Below are positions 34,963 through 42,629 of a DNA stretch of 64,000 nucleotides, in pieces. Source of the DNA: an uncultured Candidatus Saccharibacteria bacterium (GTDB lineage: Bacteria; Patescibacteriota; Saccharimonadia; Saccharimonadales; Saccharimonadaceae). The notes beneath the pieces are model-generated. The model was not told the DNA's origin, did no database searches, and saw only the letters and a list, made by a program, of their open reading frames with translations. The number at the start of each line of letters is the position of its first letter. Within the stretch, counting starts at the first letter, position 1. The translations under genes were made by a program, and so were the position numbers. The stretch is taken from assembly GCA_947428935.1 (NCBI GenBank), contig CANENS010000004.1, positions 1 to 64,000 on the forward strand, given 5' to 3'.

Positions 34963-35961
34963 TTAACGTCCAAAATCAATACTCAGCTCGACCAAACGAT
35001 TTGAATAGCCCCACTCGTTATCATACCAAGCGATAACCTTCACCATATTCCTACCTACCACATCCGTCAGCGACAGATCAATCACCGTCGAGTGCGAATC
35101 ACCGCGAAAATCGGACGAGACTAGCTCCTCATGTGTCACATCCAAAATCCCTTCATAATACGGCTCCTTGGCCGCGCGCTCGAAAACGGCGTTAATTTCC
35201 TCCTTGGTAGTATCGCGCTTCAAAACCGCCGTGATATCGGCCAGCGAAACCACCAGCGACGGTACCCGCACCGAGAGGCCAGTAAATTTCCCCTCTAGGC
35301 TGGGAATCGTCAAGGCAGCCGCCTTTGAGGCACCAGTCGTGGTCGGAACGATATTGACCGCCGCCGCCCGCGCCTCGCGCAAATCCTTCGCCTGGTCATC
35401 CTGCAGGCGTTGTGAAATTGTATAAGAATGTACCGTGGTCATCATCGCTTTCTCGATGCCAAAATTGTCTTCGAGAATCTTCATAGCTGGGGCAATGCAG
35501 TTCGTCGTGCAGCTCGCATTTGAAATAATCTCGTCGTCCGCTGTTACTACCTCTTCGTTCACACCAAGCACTACCGTCTTCGCACCTGGGCCCTTGGCAG
35601 GCGCCGAAATCACCACCTTGCGCGCACCGGACTTGATATGCGAACGCGCATCGGCCGGATTGCAAAACTTTCCCGTGCATTCCATCACCACATCGATTTT
35701 CAGCTTATCCCAAGGCAAACGCAGCGGCTCCGGCTCGTTCAAAAACAGGATCTTCCGCCCATCCACGATAATGTGCTTATCATCGTGATCAACTTCGTGC
35801 TCATAAACGCCATAAGCCGAATCGTACTTCAAAAGATGAGCAAAAGTGGCTGGATCGCCCAAGCTATTAATGGCGATGATCTCGGCATCCGGCCGCTCGA
35901 AAGCGATTTTAAACGCGCACCGCCCGATGCGACCAAACCCATTTATAGCTAATCTCACCAT
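34963..35961 (-). CDS. gap: Glyceraldehyde-3-phosphate dehydrogenase
   Basis: 332 residues from the ATG at 35961; the longer frame begins with a non-family extension. NAD(P) fold NGFGRIGR (7-14), catalytic Cys151 in SNASCTTNC, His near 178 (VHSYT), and the C-terminal WYDNEWGYSNRLVEL are intact. The dinucleotide-selecting Asp of the usual INDL motif is Ser (INSLGD, about residue 33), which could permit NADP. Key step of glycolysis in a fermentative cell. GGAGG lies upstream of the start. Confidence 0.96.
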   Translation of the reverse strand: MVRLAINGFGRIGRCAFKIAFERPDAEIIAINSLGDPATFAHLLKYDSAYGVYEHEVDHDDKHIIVDGRKILFLNEPEPLRLPWDKLKIDVVMECTGKFCNPADARSHIKSGARKVVISAPAKGPGAKTVVLGVNEEVVTADDEIISNASCTTNCIAPAMKILEDNFGIEKAMMTTVHSYTISQRLQDDQAKDLREARAAAVNIVPTTTGASKAAALTIPSLEGKFTGLSVRVPSLVVSLADITAVLKRDTTKEEINAVFERAAKEPYYEGILDVTHEELVSSDFRGDSHSTVIDLSLTDVVGRNMVKVIAWYDNEWGYSNRLVELSIDFGR

Positions 35962-36080
35962 TTTATTTTGCCTCCTAATTCTATCTTTTCTTAGTATAGC
36001 ATAATTTCTTTTGTTTGAGGGATTTTCATGACTTTTTCTAAAAGTGGTTACTATTTTAAAACCAAAAACCTTTATCATAT

Positions 36081-36283
36081 ATTACTACCGTCTATGCTCG
36101 AGCAGCGGAGGGGGAAGCCGACCCAGCAACTGACGTTGTTGGACGGGTTGACGCCAGACGTATTGAAGCCGAGGTAGTATGCACTATTAATATCAGAAGA
36201 ACTAGCCCGGGACGACCGCCCGAACCCGGCGATGCCGGACTCCTTAAAACGACCGTAATTGATATTGATTTCCTCGCTGCGAA
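36081..36283 (-). repeat. FISUMP-type C-terminal cassette 12
   Basis: Minus strand, from TTCGCAGC at 36283 to AGACGGTAGTAAT at 36081, SSID tail. RSEEININYGRF, GIAGFGRSSRASSSD, SAYYLGFNTSGVNPS, SCWVGFPLRC. Several otherwise fixed residues are changed (RSE, GRSS, SCW), suggesting decay or drift. Confidence 0.83.
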
Positions 36284-36346
36284 CCTTATACCTATCAAGC
36301 CCTCTTGTTGTTAAATTCGCAACATTTTCGACAAAAATCGCTAAAA

Positions 36347-36428
36347 CTGAACAAATTTAGTGTTCAGTCTATTGACTTTTTTAGCAATGTGTGCTATAAT
36401 GGAGGGATAGGAGCACTTTTACTCCTAT
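36347..36428 (+). promoter_or_regulatory. Shared-family promoter with operator-like dyad and 5' hairpin
   Basis: Perfect dyad CTGAACA-N7-TGTTCAG (36347-36367), then TTGACT (36372-36377), 17-bp spacer and extended -10 TGTGC-TATAAT (36395-36400). The transcript begins with ATAGGAG/CTCCTAT (36407-36428). Confidence 0.82.
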
Positions 36429-36472
36429 TGCACCAAGTTAAAAACTAGTTTTTCAAAAAAAAGGGGGAAATT

Positions 36473-37534
36473 ATGTCAGAAATGAGTTTGAACGCAATAC
36501 GCGAAAAATTCGAGGGACAGGCACTGATTAATTTGGGCGAGGTGAACGTTTGTTCGTTAGGCCAGCGAGAGGAGTGCGAGTTAACAGATTGCGCTGGTTG
36601 CAGTCTGGTGTTGCCGATACCGATCGAGGTGGAGGTGGACGATATTTACTCAACCCGTCGCAGTTTTCTATTGGATTCGTTTGGGCTGGAGTTTTCGATC
36701 GTAATATCGAAAACGGCCTACTTTGAGCCACTCGAGGAAGCCGAACTTTCCGAGACACTAGCAGAGCAGCTGAAAAACTTGGCTCTCGAGAAATTGGACG
36801 ATCCCAAAATCTTCTACGTCCGCACGTGGCAGGAAGAGACCACGCGCCGTCATCCTAACGGGTGGCGTTTCGTAAAATTCGTCGAAAAGGCGGAACATGC
36901 TAATGCCCTGTTGATGTTTACGAGATGGGAGCATCTGCCTTCCGAATGGCTTCTTTCTGGTACGGTTGAAAGGTACCATGAGACGATTGGTGCTTTCGAA
37001 TGCGGAGCAGTGGATACGAGTGCGGAAATCGACGGTCATAATTTCGGCTACGAATACTGGCTGTTTCAGTATGACCCGAAGGCCGATCGGCTGCGTATCC
37101 CGAGCGACCCGGCGGAGGACAAGATCGACACTTTTCTGTGCCGCCAGGAGATCTACAGGAAGATTCAGGTATTCGAAAGGCAATGGCAGCCGCAGATCGG
37201 AAAACGCCTGCGTATGCAGCAGCAGATTATCGATCAGATCAGAGCGGACGATTTGGAGCACCAGCTGGAGCTGGCGACGATTGTACAGAGTTGCATCCAG
37301 GTCATGCCGATTCGTGGCCTCGATACTATGCTGGAGCAAGAGTTGAAGTCAAAGCGCGAAAGAATGCAAGCGCGTTTGACCGAGATTCGAAAGACGCTCG
37401 CCGAGAGTGAATTTGCCGGTCAGAGCGTGGAGCAGCTGCAGACGGAGGTGGAAGGTCTGAATATGACTATACAGGAGTTGGAGTCAAAAATCCATGCCTA
37501 CCTCGACGAGCTGGATACTGATTCGATAAACTAG
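36473..37534 (+). CDS. Unrecognised protein with C-terminal coiled coil
   Basis: 353 residues. The N-terminal 230 residues are mixed alpha/beta with a Cys cluster near 27-43 (CSLGQREECELTDCAGC). From about 235 to the end the sequence is helical, with strong heptad character (EVEGLNMTIQELESKIHAYL). No signal or membrane segment. I recognise no family. It has its own strong promoter with an operator-like dyad and a good terminator at 37543. Confidence 0.7.
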   Translation: MSEMSLNAIREKFEGQALINLGEVNVCSLGQREECELTDCAGCSLVLPIPIEVEVDDIYSTRRSFLLDSFGLEFSIVISKTAYFEPLEEAELSETLAEQLKNLALEKLDDPKIFYVRTWQEETTRRHPNGWRFVKFVEKAEHANALLMFTRWEHLPSEWLLSGTVERYHETIGAFECGAVDTSAEIDGHNFGYEYWLFQYDPKADRLRIPSDPAEDKIDTFLCRQEIYRKIQVFERQWQPQIGKRLRMQQQIIDQIRADDLEHQLELATIVQSCIQVMPIRGLDTMLEQELKSKRERMQARLTEIRKTLAESEFAGQSVEQLQTEVEGLNMTIQELESKIHAYLDELDTDSIN

Positions 37535-37542
37535 TTTAGCCT

Positions 37543-37577
37543 TTCCCGGCCATTTATCTTGGCCGGGAATTTTTATT
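37543..37577 (+). terminator. Rho-independent terminator
   Basis: CCCGGCC/GGCCGGG stem followed by AATTTTTATT. Confidence 0.9.
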
Positions 37578-37786
37578 GACATAATACATGTATGATGCTA
37601 TAACTTATCGCCCCGTCACTCTTGTCAAGACTTTTGTTGTCGGACACTGTGTGCCCTAGGCGCCAGTCGTCGCCTCACTAGAAAATAAGCAATACTTATA
37701 TTTCTATCTCGGACTCCTTCGGCGATAAATTCTACAACATTTTTGGCAAAAATCCCCAAAATTGAACAAATTCTGTGTACAAAGTC

Positions 37787-37844
37787 TGGACAAAAAATGA
37801 AAAGTGTGCTATAATGGAAGGATAAGGGTGCCTTTATGGCGCCT
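37787..37844 (+). promoter_or_regulatory. Shared-family promoter with 5'-terminal hairpin
   Basis: TGGACA (37787-37792), 17-bp spacer, extended -10 TGTGC-TATAAT (37810-37815). AGGGTGCC/GGCGCCT can pair directly after the start. Upstream AATTGAACAAATT is shared with the ogt promoter. Confidence 0.8.
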
Positions 37845-37887
37845 CACGACCCAAAAATTGCACCTTACCAAGAAGGAGGAGAGAAGA

Positions 37888-39129
37888 ATGTTACGTCCGT
37901 ATATTGAATACGATGAGGAGATGAAACTACTGTCAAACCTGCAAACATATGAGATCGACCCGACCAGTACGACGCCTGAAGGGATAAATTATTACGCGAT
38001 TGATCATCACCCTAAGTCCAATCAGACCATAGTGAATGCTAAGATGTGCTCTGGCTGCCGCTGCGAGGGCTTAGACCTCCGCATCGCTATATATGACTGG
38101 TGCGACATAGATATTCCGGCAGAAACACAAAAAGAGCCTAGAAAAGTGGCAAGGCCGTATATCCATGCCTTAAACGGGCATTATTATCCAGAGATGACGG
38201 AAGGTTTTGCTGAAAAATGCCTACAGGAGGCCAGTTGGCTGCTGGGCTATTACGACTCAGAGGCAAATGAGTTCATCGTCTGGAGAACCGGCGTATATCT
38301 ACATCCAACCTACAAACCTTCAGCGAAAACTCAGCCGGGAATTCTATTGATGATCGATGCATGGGATGAGGAGCAAAGTCAGGCTCTGGAGCCTTTTCGG
38401 CAAAAGGCGCTGTACGAGCATAGGGTTACGCCGAGTCTAGCTACCCAGGTGAGCGATTTTATCATTTTACCGCTCGATATATTCTATTATAATCTTGCGG
38501 GAGAATATTATTATTATCGTTTTATAAACGCGAAAATACAAATTCCCGAAGACGAGAAAGTTGAACACGGACGCAATAGATACCATACTATCATCGAAAG
38601 ATACCTTGAACAGTTTAAGGATTATACGCTAGCAGCACACCAATATTGTGATGATATTTGTTATCAGAAGAGCTGGGTAGTTCTGCAAGATGGCCAGCTT
38701 TTACGGCCATCCGAAACGATCGAATCACGGGAGTTCCGGCACAGCATGGTCTTTAGCAACTTTCCGGAGAAATATCCTGAGGAATATTATCGCTTTGAGG
38801 CAGAAACCGACCGAATGGTTTTTTGGGATTACATGCCAGACGGAGCGATAGCGTTCGAAGTGCGTTTTCAACAGGCAGGCGAACTCTTAAAAACAGCTTG
38901 CTACGACACCTTTCGTGGCAAACAGACTGAGTTGACCGCTCTACAAAAAACCAGAGTCAGCCTTATTATTGATCGAATTTCCGAATTAATTATGGAGCGA
39001 CGTGCTCGCAGCGTTCGCTGCAGCTATTGTATGGATAAGCTGAAGAATTGCGAAACGATTTCGGCGGACACACTTAATAAAATGATACTTGGCGATGTGG
39101 CAATGCGCGCCCATAACCGGGTGCTTTAG
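37888..39129 (+). CDS. Unrecognised 413-residue protein under the shared promoter
   Basis: Start at ATG 37888, with AAGGAGG upstream; the longer frame overlaps the promoter. Soluble, rich in Tyr and Glu, with a CSGCRCEG Cys cluster near residue 55 and RSVRCSYCMDKLKNC near the end, so a metal site is possible. I recognise no family. Stand-alone unit; it is followed by another promoter of the same kind that drives a structured RNA. Confidence 0.65.
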   Translation: MLRPYIEYDEEMKLLSNLQTYEIDPTSTTPEGINYYAIDHHPKSNQTIVNAKMCSGCRCEGLDLRIAIYDWCDIDIPAETQKEPRKVARPYIHALNGHYYPEMTEGFAEKCLQEASWLLGYYDSEANEFIVWRTGVYLHPTYKPSAKTQPGILLMIDAWDEEQSQALEPFRQKALYEHRVTPSLATQVSDFIILPLDIFYYNLAGEYYYYRFINAKIQIPEDEKVEHGRNRYHTIIERYLEQFKDYTLAAHQYCDDICYQKSWVVLQDGQLLRPSETIESREFRHSMVFSNFPEKYPEEYYRFEAETDRMVFWDYMPDGAIAFEVRFQQAGELLKTACYDTFRGKQTELTALQKTRVSLIIDRISELIMERRARSVRCSYCMDKLKNCETISADTLNKMILGDVAMRAHNRVL

Positions 39130-39223
39130 ACAAGCGCCATTCTATTCTTGCGAAATGGACTCAAGTTATGCATCCCCGCCTGCGAGGGTTCGCCTGGAAT
39201 TAACTTTTGAAGTAAAGACGGCC

Positions 39224-39252
39224 TTGACAGGCTTGATTCACTGTGCTATAGT
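39224..39252 (+). promoter_or_regulatory. Promoter of the structured RNA
   Basis: TTGACA (39224-39229), 17-bp spacer, TGTGC-TATAGT (39247-39252). No open reading frame of note follows before the terminator at about 39390. Confidence 0.8.
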
Positions 39253-39258
39253 GGGAGA

Positions 39259-39420
39259 TATAGCTATTTAGGGTAATGATTCGTATCGGCGCTTAGGCCG
39301 ATGACATAAAGCGTATTTCCCTCTTAAACTCGCTACATTAAGGGTGATTTAGCCTTTGATTACCGCTAATGTAGCGAGCATTTCTCAATGGGCCCGCCTT
39401 CATGGCGGGCCTTAAAATAT
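39259..39420 (+). ncRNA. Candidate structured small RNA
   Basis: A predicted transcript of about 160 nt bounded by its own promoter and a strong terminator GGCCCGCC/GGCGGGCC (39391-39412). Inside are TCGGC/GCCGA near 39285-39301 and a perfect 12-bp stem CTCGCTACATTA/TAATGTAGCGAG (39329-39378) with a 26-base loop. GGTAAT near 39272 could pair with ATTACC in that loop. No usable coding frame. It does not match SRP RNA, tmRNA or RNase P as I know them; a 6S-like or new RNA is possible. Confidence 0.65.
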
Positions 39421-39552
39421 GTAAAAAATCGGCCGAAAGCCTGCATGAATAATTTAAGCTAAAACAAAAGATTTGGTAATTAGATCGACAATATGAATCA
39501 TGATGATTATTTGTGATTATTGAATTGCTGCACGACTTTGATTAAATATTAT

Positions 39553-39608
39553 TGACCATTGGTCATTTTTGCATTAAATCCAGGGGTGAAGTTACTGACT
39601 GTTGGTCA
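39553..39608. repeat. Paired-palindrome intergenic repeat, copy 3
   Basis: TGACCATTGGTCA (39553-39565) and TGACTGTTGGTCA (39596-39608), inverted relative to the copy at 21711. The remaining gap 39421-39721 shows nothing else. Confidence 0.75.
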
Positions 39609-39721
39609 GTTTTATGCAGGAGAGGACAAATAGCTTGATAATTTGCCATTTACGCAACAAAAACGCTAATTAAAAACAAAAAGCCGTCTTATTACTTCAA
39701 TATTTTTCTATTTTTGTCAAT

Positions 39722-41134
39722 TTAGTAATCCTCAACCAGCGTGAATTCTTTGTCGGCGATTGAGATAATCGAGTTGGGTTCGGCGCCGAGCGTGGTCAAG
39801 GCGGCGCGGATACCCATTTTTTTCATAATGTCGCGCAGGCGATTGACCGAAGCGTAATTTTCGAGGTCGGTGCGACGGGCGAATTTTTCGATTTTTGGCC
39901 CAGTGACGATGAATTTGATCTCGCCGTCCGGTGTCGTGATTTTCTCGATGTTCCAGGCTTTCGAAAGTTGCTCCGCGCCTAGCTGAATCACCGGCAAATT
40001 ATTTTCTTTGCTGCTCAACTGGTCAAAATTTTGATTGCTCGCAACGCGCTGAATATCGTCCGGAGTCTCGATCTGTGCAAATTCGCGCACGGTCGGCGTT
40101 TCCTCTGTTGCCGGAGAATTTGGCGTTTCCTGTGCCTCCGCTTGCCTCCGTGTATGCGCACGCTTCTCTGTTAGCAAGGCACGCAATAATTCCGTAATCC
40201 CCTGGTGCGCCTGAGAAGAAATTGTAAAAACCCGCGCCGATGGATTCACTGCCAAAATTGCCTGTTTCTGCATCTCGACAATCTCTGGGTCGACTCCTTC
40301 ACACTTCGTTAAGGCGACAATCTCTGGGCGATCCCTGAGGTCAGAATAGCGCTCCAGCTCACCCCGAATCATCCGGTACGCCTCACCAGCATCATCATTA
40401 TAAATATCAACTAAATGCAACAAAACCGCCGTCCGGTCAACATGACGCAAAAAATCGTGCCCCAGCCCCTTACCGTCCGCCGCCCCTTCGATTAAGCCCG
40501 GAATATCCGCAATTAAGAGATCTTGATCATCAATTGTCGCGACGCCCAGCTGCGGGGTTAGCGTCGTGAAGGGATAGTTCGCAATTTCGGGGCGTGCGTT
40601 CGAAATCACCGAGAGAAAAGTCGATTTTCCAGCGTTCGGCAACCCAATTAAGCCAATATCCGCCATACTTTTGAGCTCCAACTCCGCCTCGAAGGCCTCG
40701 CCCGGTTCGCCCACTTCCGCCACCATCGGCGTTTGACGCGTTGAAGATTTAAAATGTGCATTGCCAAACCCGCCGTCACCACCTTTCGCTATTACAACCT
40801 CCTGTTTATCTTCCGTCAAGTCCGCAACTACTTCACCGTCGCGCCGCACTACGGTCCCGATCGGCACTTCGACAATTTGGTCACGCCCAGACCGGCCAGC
40901 GGCACGCTGGCCGGCACCGTTTTTACCATTTTCGGCTTTAATCTCTGGATTAAAGCGAAAATCGAGCAAGGTGTTAGTGTCTTTATCGGCACGAAAAATA
41001 ATCGAGCCTCCACGGCCGCCATCGCCGCCGTCCGGGCCTCCCTTCGGGATATAAATCTCGTGCCGGAAAGACACCGCCCCATCACCGCCCTTCCCGGCCT
41101 GGAGCTTTACTTTCGCCGTGTCAACAAACATCAT
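39722..41134 (-). CDS. obg: Obg-family ribosome-assembly GTPase
   Basis: 470 residues. Gly-rich N-terminal Obg fold (1-158, GGDGGRGGSI and similar), GTPase domain with P-loop LPNAGKST, switch II ADIPGLIEGA and a C-terminal OCT domain (about 400-470, DGEIKFIVTGPKIEKFARRTD). The G4 base-recognition motif reads TKCE rather than N/TKxD. Obg acts in 50S maturation and stress control. A segment of about 50 residues with Pro/Thr/Glu (TRRQAEAQETPNSPATEETP) links the last two domains. Confidence 0.96.
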   Translation of the reverse strand: MMFVDTAKVKLQAGKGGDGAVSFRHEIYIPKGGPDGGDGGRGGSIIFRADKDTNTLLDFRFNPEIKAENGKNGAGQRAAGRSGRDQIVEVPIGTVVRRDGEVVADLTEDKQEVVIAKGGDGGFGNAHFKSSTRQTPMVAEVGEPGEAFEAELELKSMADIGLIGLPNAGKSTFLSVISNARPEIANYPFTTLTPQLGVATIDDQDLLIADIPGLIEGAADGKGLGHDFLRHVDRTAVLLHLVDIYNDDAGEAYRMIRGELERYSDLRDRPEIVALTKCEGVDPEIVEMQKQAILAVNPSARVFTISSQAHQGITELLRALLTEKRAHTRRQAEAQETPNSPATEETPTVREFAQIETPDDIQRVASNQNFDQLSSKENNLPVIQLGAEQLSKAWNIEKITTPDGEIKFIVTGPKIEKFARRTDLENYASVNRLRDIMKKMGIRAALTTLGAEPNSIISIADKEFTLVEDY

Positions 41135-41229
41135 TATCTATAATAATAACACATATTCTCCCCTTGTGCCTATTTTCACCCATCTCGATTTCGCACACGA
41201 ATTGATCCTCTAAAGATTTTTACTATGAA

Positions 41230-41262
41230 AAACCGCCCTTAATAGTTGGGGCGGCTAAAAAT
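41230..41262. terminator. Hairpin between the JAMM-like gene and obg
   Basis: CCGCCC/GGGCGG with a 12-base loop, followed by TAAAAA. It lies after the 3' end of the minus-strand gene at 41272. Confidence 0.6.
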
Positions 41263-41271
41263 CGTAGCCCT

Positions 41272-42210
41272 TTAATCTTCTCGGTCACGTTTCACGCTTT
41301 CGATAAGAGGCTCAGTAGCCGAGCCTGGATTTATCGTCATGGAATACTCGAAGAACCAAGAGCGGTCTTTTTGGATAGTATATGTCATCTCGTATTTTTT
41401 GGCCACATTCCTAAGCATCCGATTCCGATTGTGACGCCGTTCTGACGCCAGAAGCTTTGTTCTCAACTCCCCCCAAAAGCCGCAAGAGGACTGGATTAGC
41501 CCTTCTAAATATGCTTTCGCCTCTTTGCTTCTTAGGGAGCTATCCTGCTCGCGCCAATGCATATTTTCCATGATGTAGGTATAGCGGCGAGTGACGACAA
41601 TCATCGCGCGTAGGTGGTATTGCAACATATAACCAAGATCGTCCGAGGAAAACGCCATTTCCTCTATCCCGGGATGGTTATGCACCAAAAACATTCCGTT
41701 ACAATCGTGCATCGTTCCAGGAAACCTCACAGCTGTCCGGGAATAGCATGTCCATTCCGACATCTTCTTGCCAGCCACGGTGAAAAAGGCGCAATATTCG
41801 ATATCTTCTTCGCGGATACTTTGTATCACGGCCTTAAGGTCATTGCCATGTACGTCAGTTTCGATTGCCGTTTTTAACGGTTTCTGGCGTCCTTGCGACG
41901 CCTTCTCGCATTTGGTTGCTGCAAATTGCAACAAAAAAGCTATTGCTAGAACAGCTACCGGCAGAGCACTGAACGCTATCGTCAACATACGCGTGTTCGG
42001 GTCCGTAAGCCAACTCCAAGTTGTGCCGACCAAATCGCTATAATTTCCGGGAAATATCGCATAGCGCAGTATCATGTAATCCATGTACAGCGTATACATG
42101 ATTCCGCCCACATATACATATAGAGCTATCTTGGTCAGCAAGGCTATTAACTCGCCGATTCGGTTCAGCATGAACGCCATTTCCTTGCATGTCTTCTTAA
42201 ATTTTCCCAT
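41272..42210 (-). CDS. Membrane protein with JAMM-like metal motif
   Basis: 312 residues: two membrane helices (about 18-48 and 74-98), then a soluble domain. Residues 177-191 read HNHP...SSDD, resembling the JAMM/MPN motif HxHP-x-S-x2-D of RadC-like and JAB proteases, though one residue longer between His179 and Ser188. A candidate upstream Glu is in KKMSEW. RadC-like flanks (FLVHNHPG) support the fold. Substrate unknown; deubiquitinase activity is not implied. It has a shared-family promoter and GGAGGGG before the ATG. Confidence 0.5.
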   Translation of the reverse strand: MGKFKKTCKEMAFMLNRIGELIALLTKIALYVYVGGIMYTLYMDYMILRYAIFPGNYSDLVGTTWSWLTDPNTRMLTIAFSALPVAVLAIAFLLQFAATKCEKASQGRQKPLKTAIETDVHGNDLKAVIQSIREEDIEYCAFFTVAGKKMSEWTCYSRTAVRFPGTMHDCNGMFLVHNHPGIEEMAFSSDDLGYMLQYHLRAMIVVTRRYTYIMENMHWREQDSSLRSKEAKAYLEGLIQSSCGFWGELRTKLLASERRHNRNRMLRNVAKKYEMTYTIQKDRSWFFEYSMTINPGSATEPLIESVKRDRED

Positions 42211-42318
42211 ATTCCCCTCCTTTTTGGGAAAAGACTAGGACTCCAATGTGCTAAGGCCTGCTCTTTTGCGCCTTGGCTCATCAAAACCCCAGTGCTAATT
42301 TACAGTACCTTACTCTCT

Positions 42319-42347
42319 ATTGTAGCATACTTTATCTAAAAAGTCAA
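42319..42347 (-). promoter_or_regulatory. Shared-family promoter
   Basis: Minus strand: TTGACT (42342-42347), 17-bp spacer, TACAAT (42319-42324) preceded by TATGC. Further upstream, GTTAAAAATACAA matches the sequence upstream of the 5742 gene's promoter. The rest of the 42350-42629 gap has no supported gene. Confidence 0.78.
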
Positions 42348-42629
42348 GACTTTTTCTTCATTTTAGAATAAATTGCTAGAACATTGCGTAATGAACAGGG
42401 TATTTTTGTATTTTTAACAAGGCGAATAAGAAATTTAAACAGGGGCTTTTATGAATGTTTTTTTGTAGATGGCTTAGACGATTGTAGATACTTTGCCTAT
42501 TTTGTCATCTAAGACCCCTGTCGCGCTCTAGGAGCGGTTTTTAGGCAGGAGTGCTAATCATACCGCACTCTGAGTACAGAACCCCTTAGAGAGCCTCTGC
42601 GGCGCCTATAACATAATCTATGCCTTCTA

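Noticed and set aside
5947-36283. FISUMP cassettes as an integron cassette array
   Set aside because: I see no attC-like core sites or integrase, units are dispersed over 30 kb among housekeeping genes, and they lack complete genes.
36347-36367. CTGAACA-N7-TGTTCAG as a LexA SOS box
   Set aside because: LexA boxes of this type need GAAC-N4-GTTC; here nine bases separate GAAC and GTTC.
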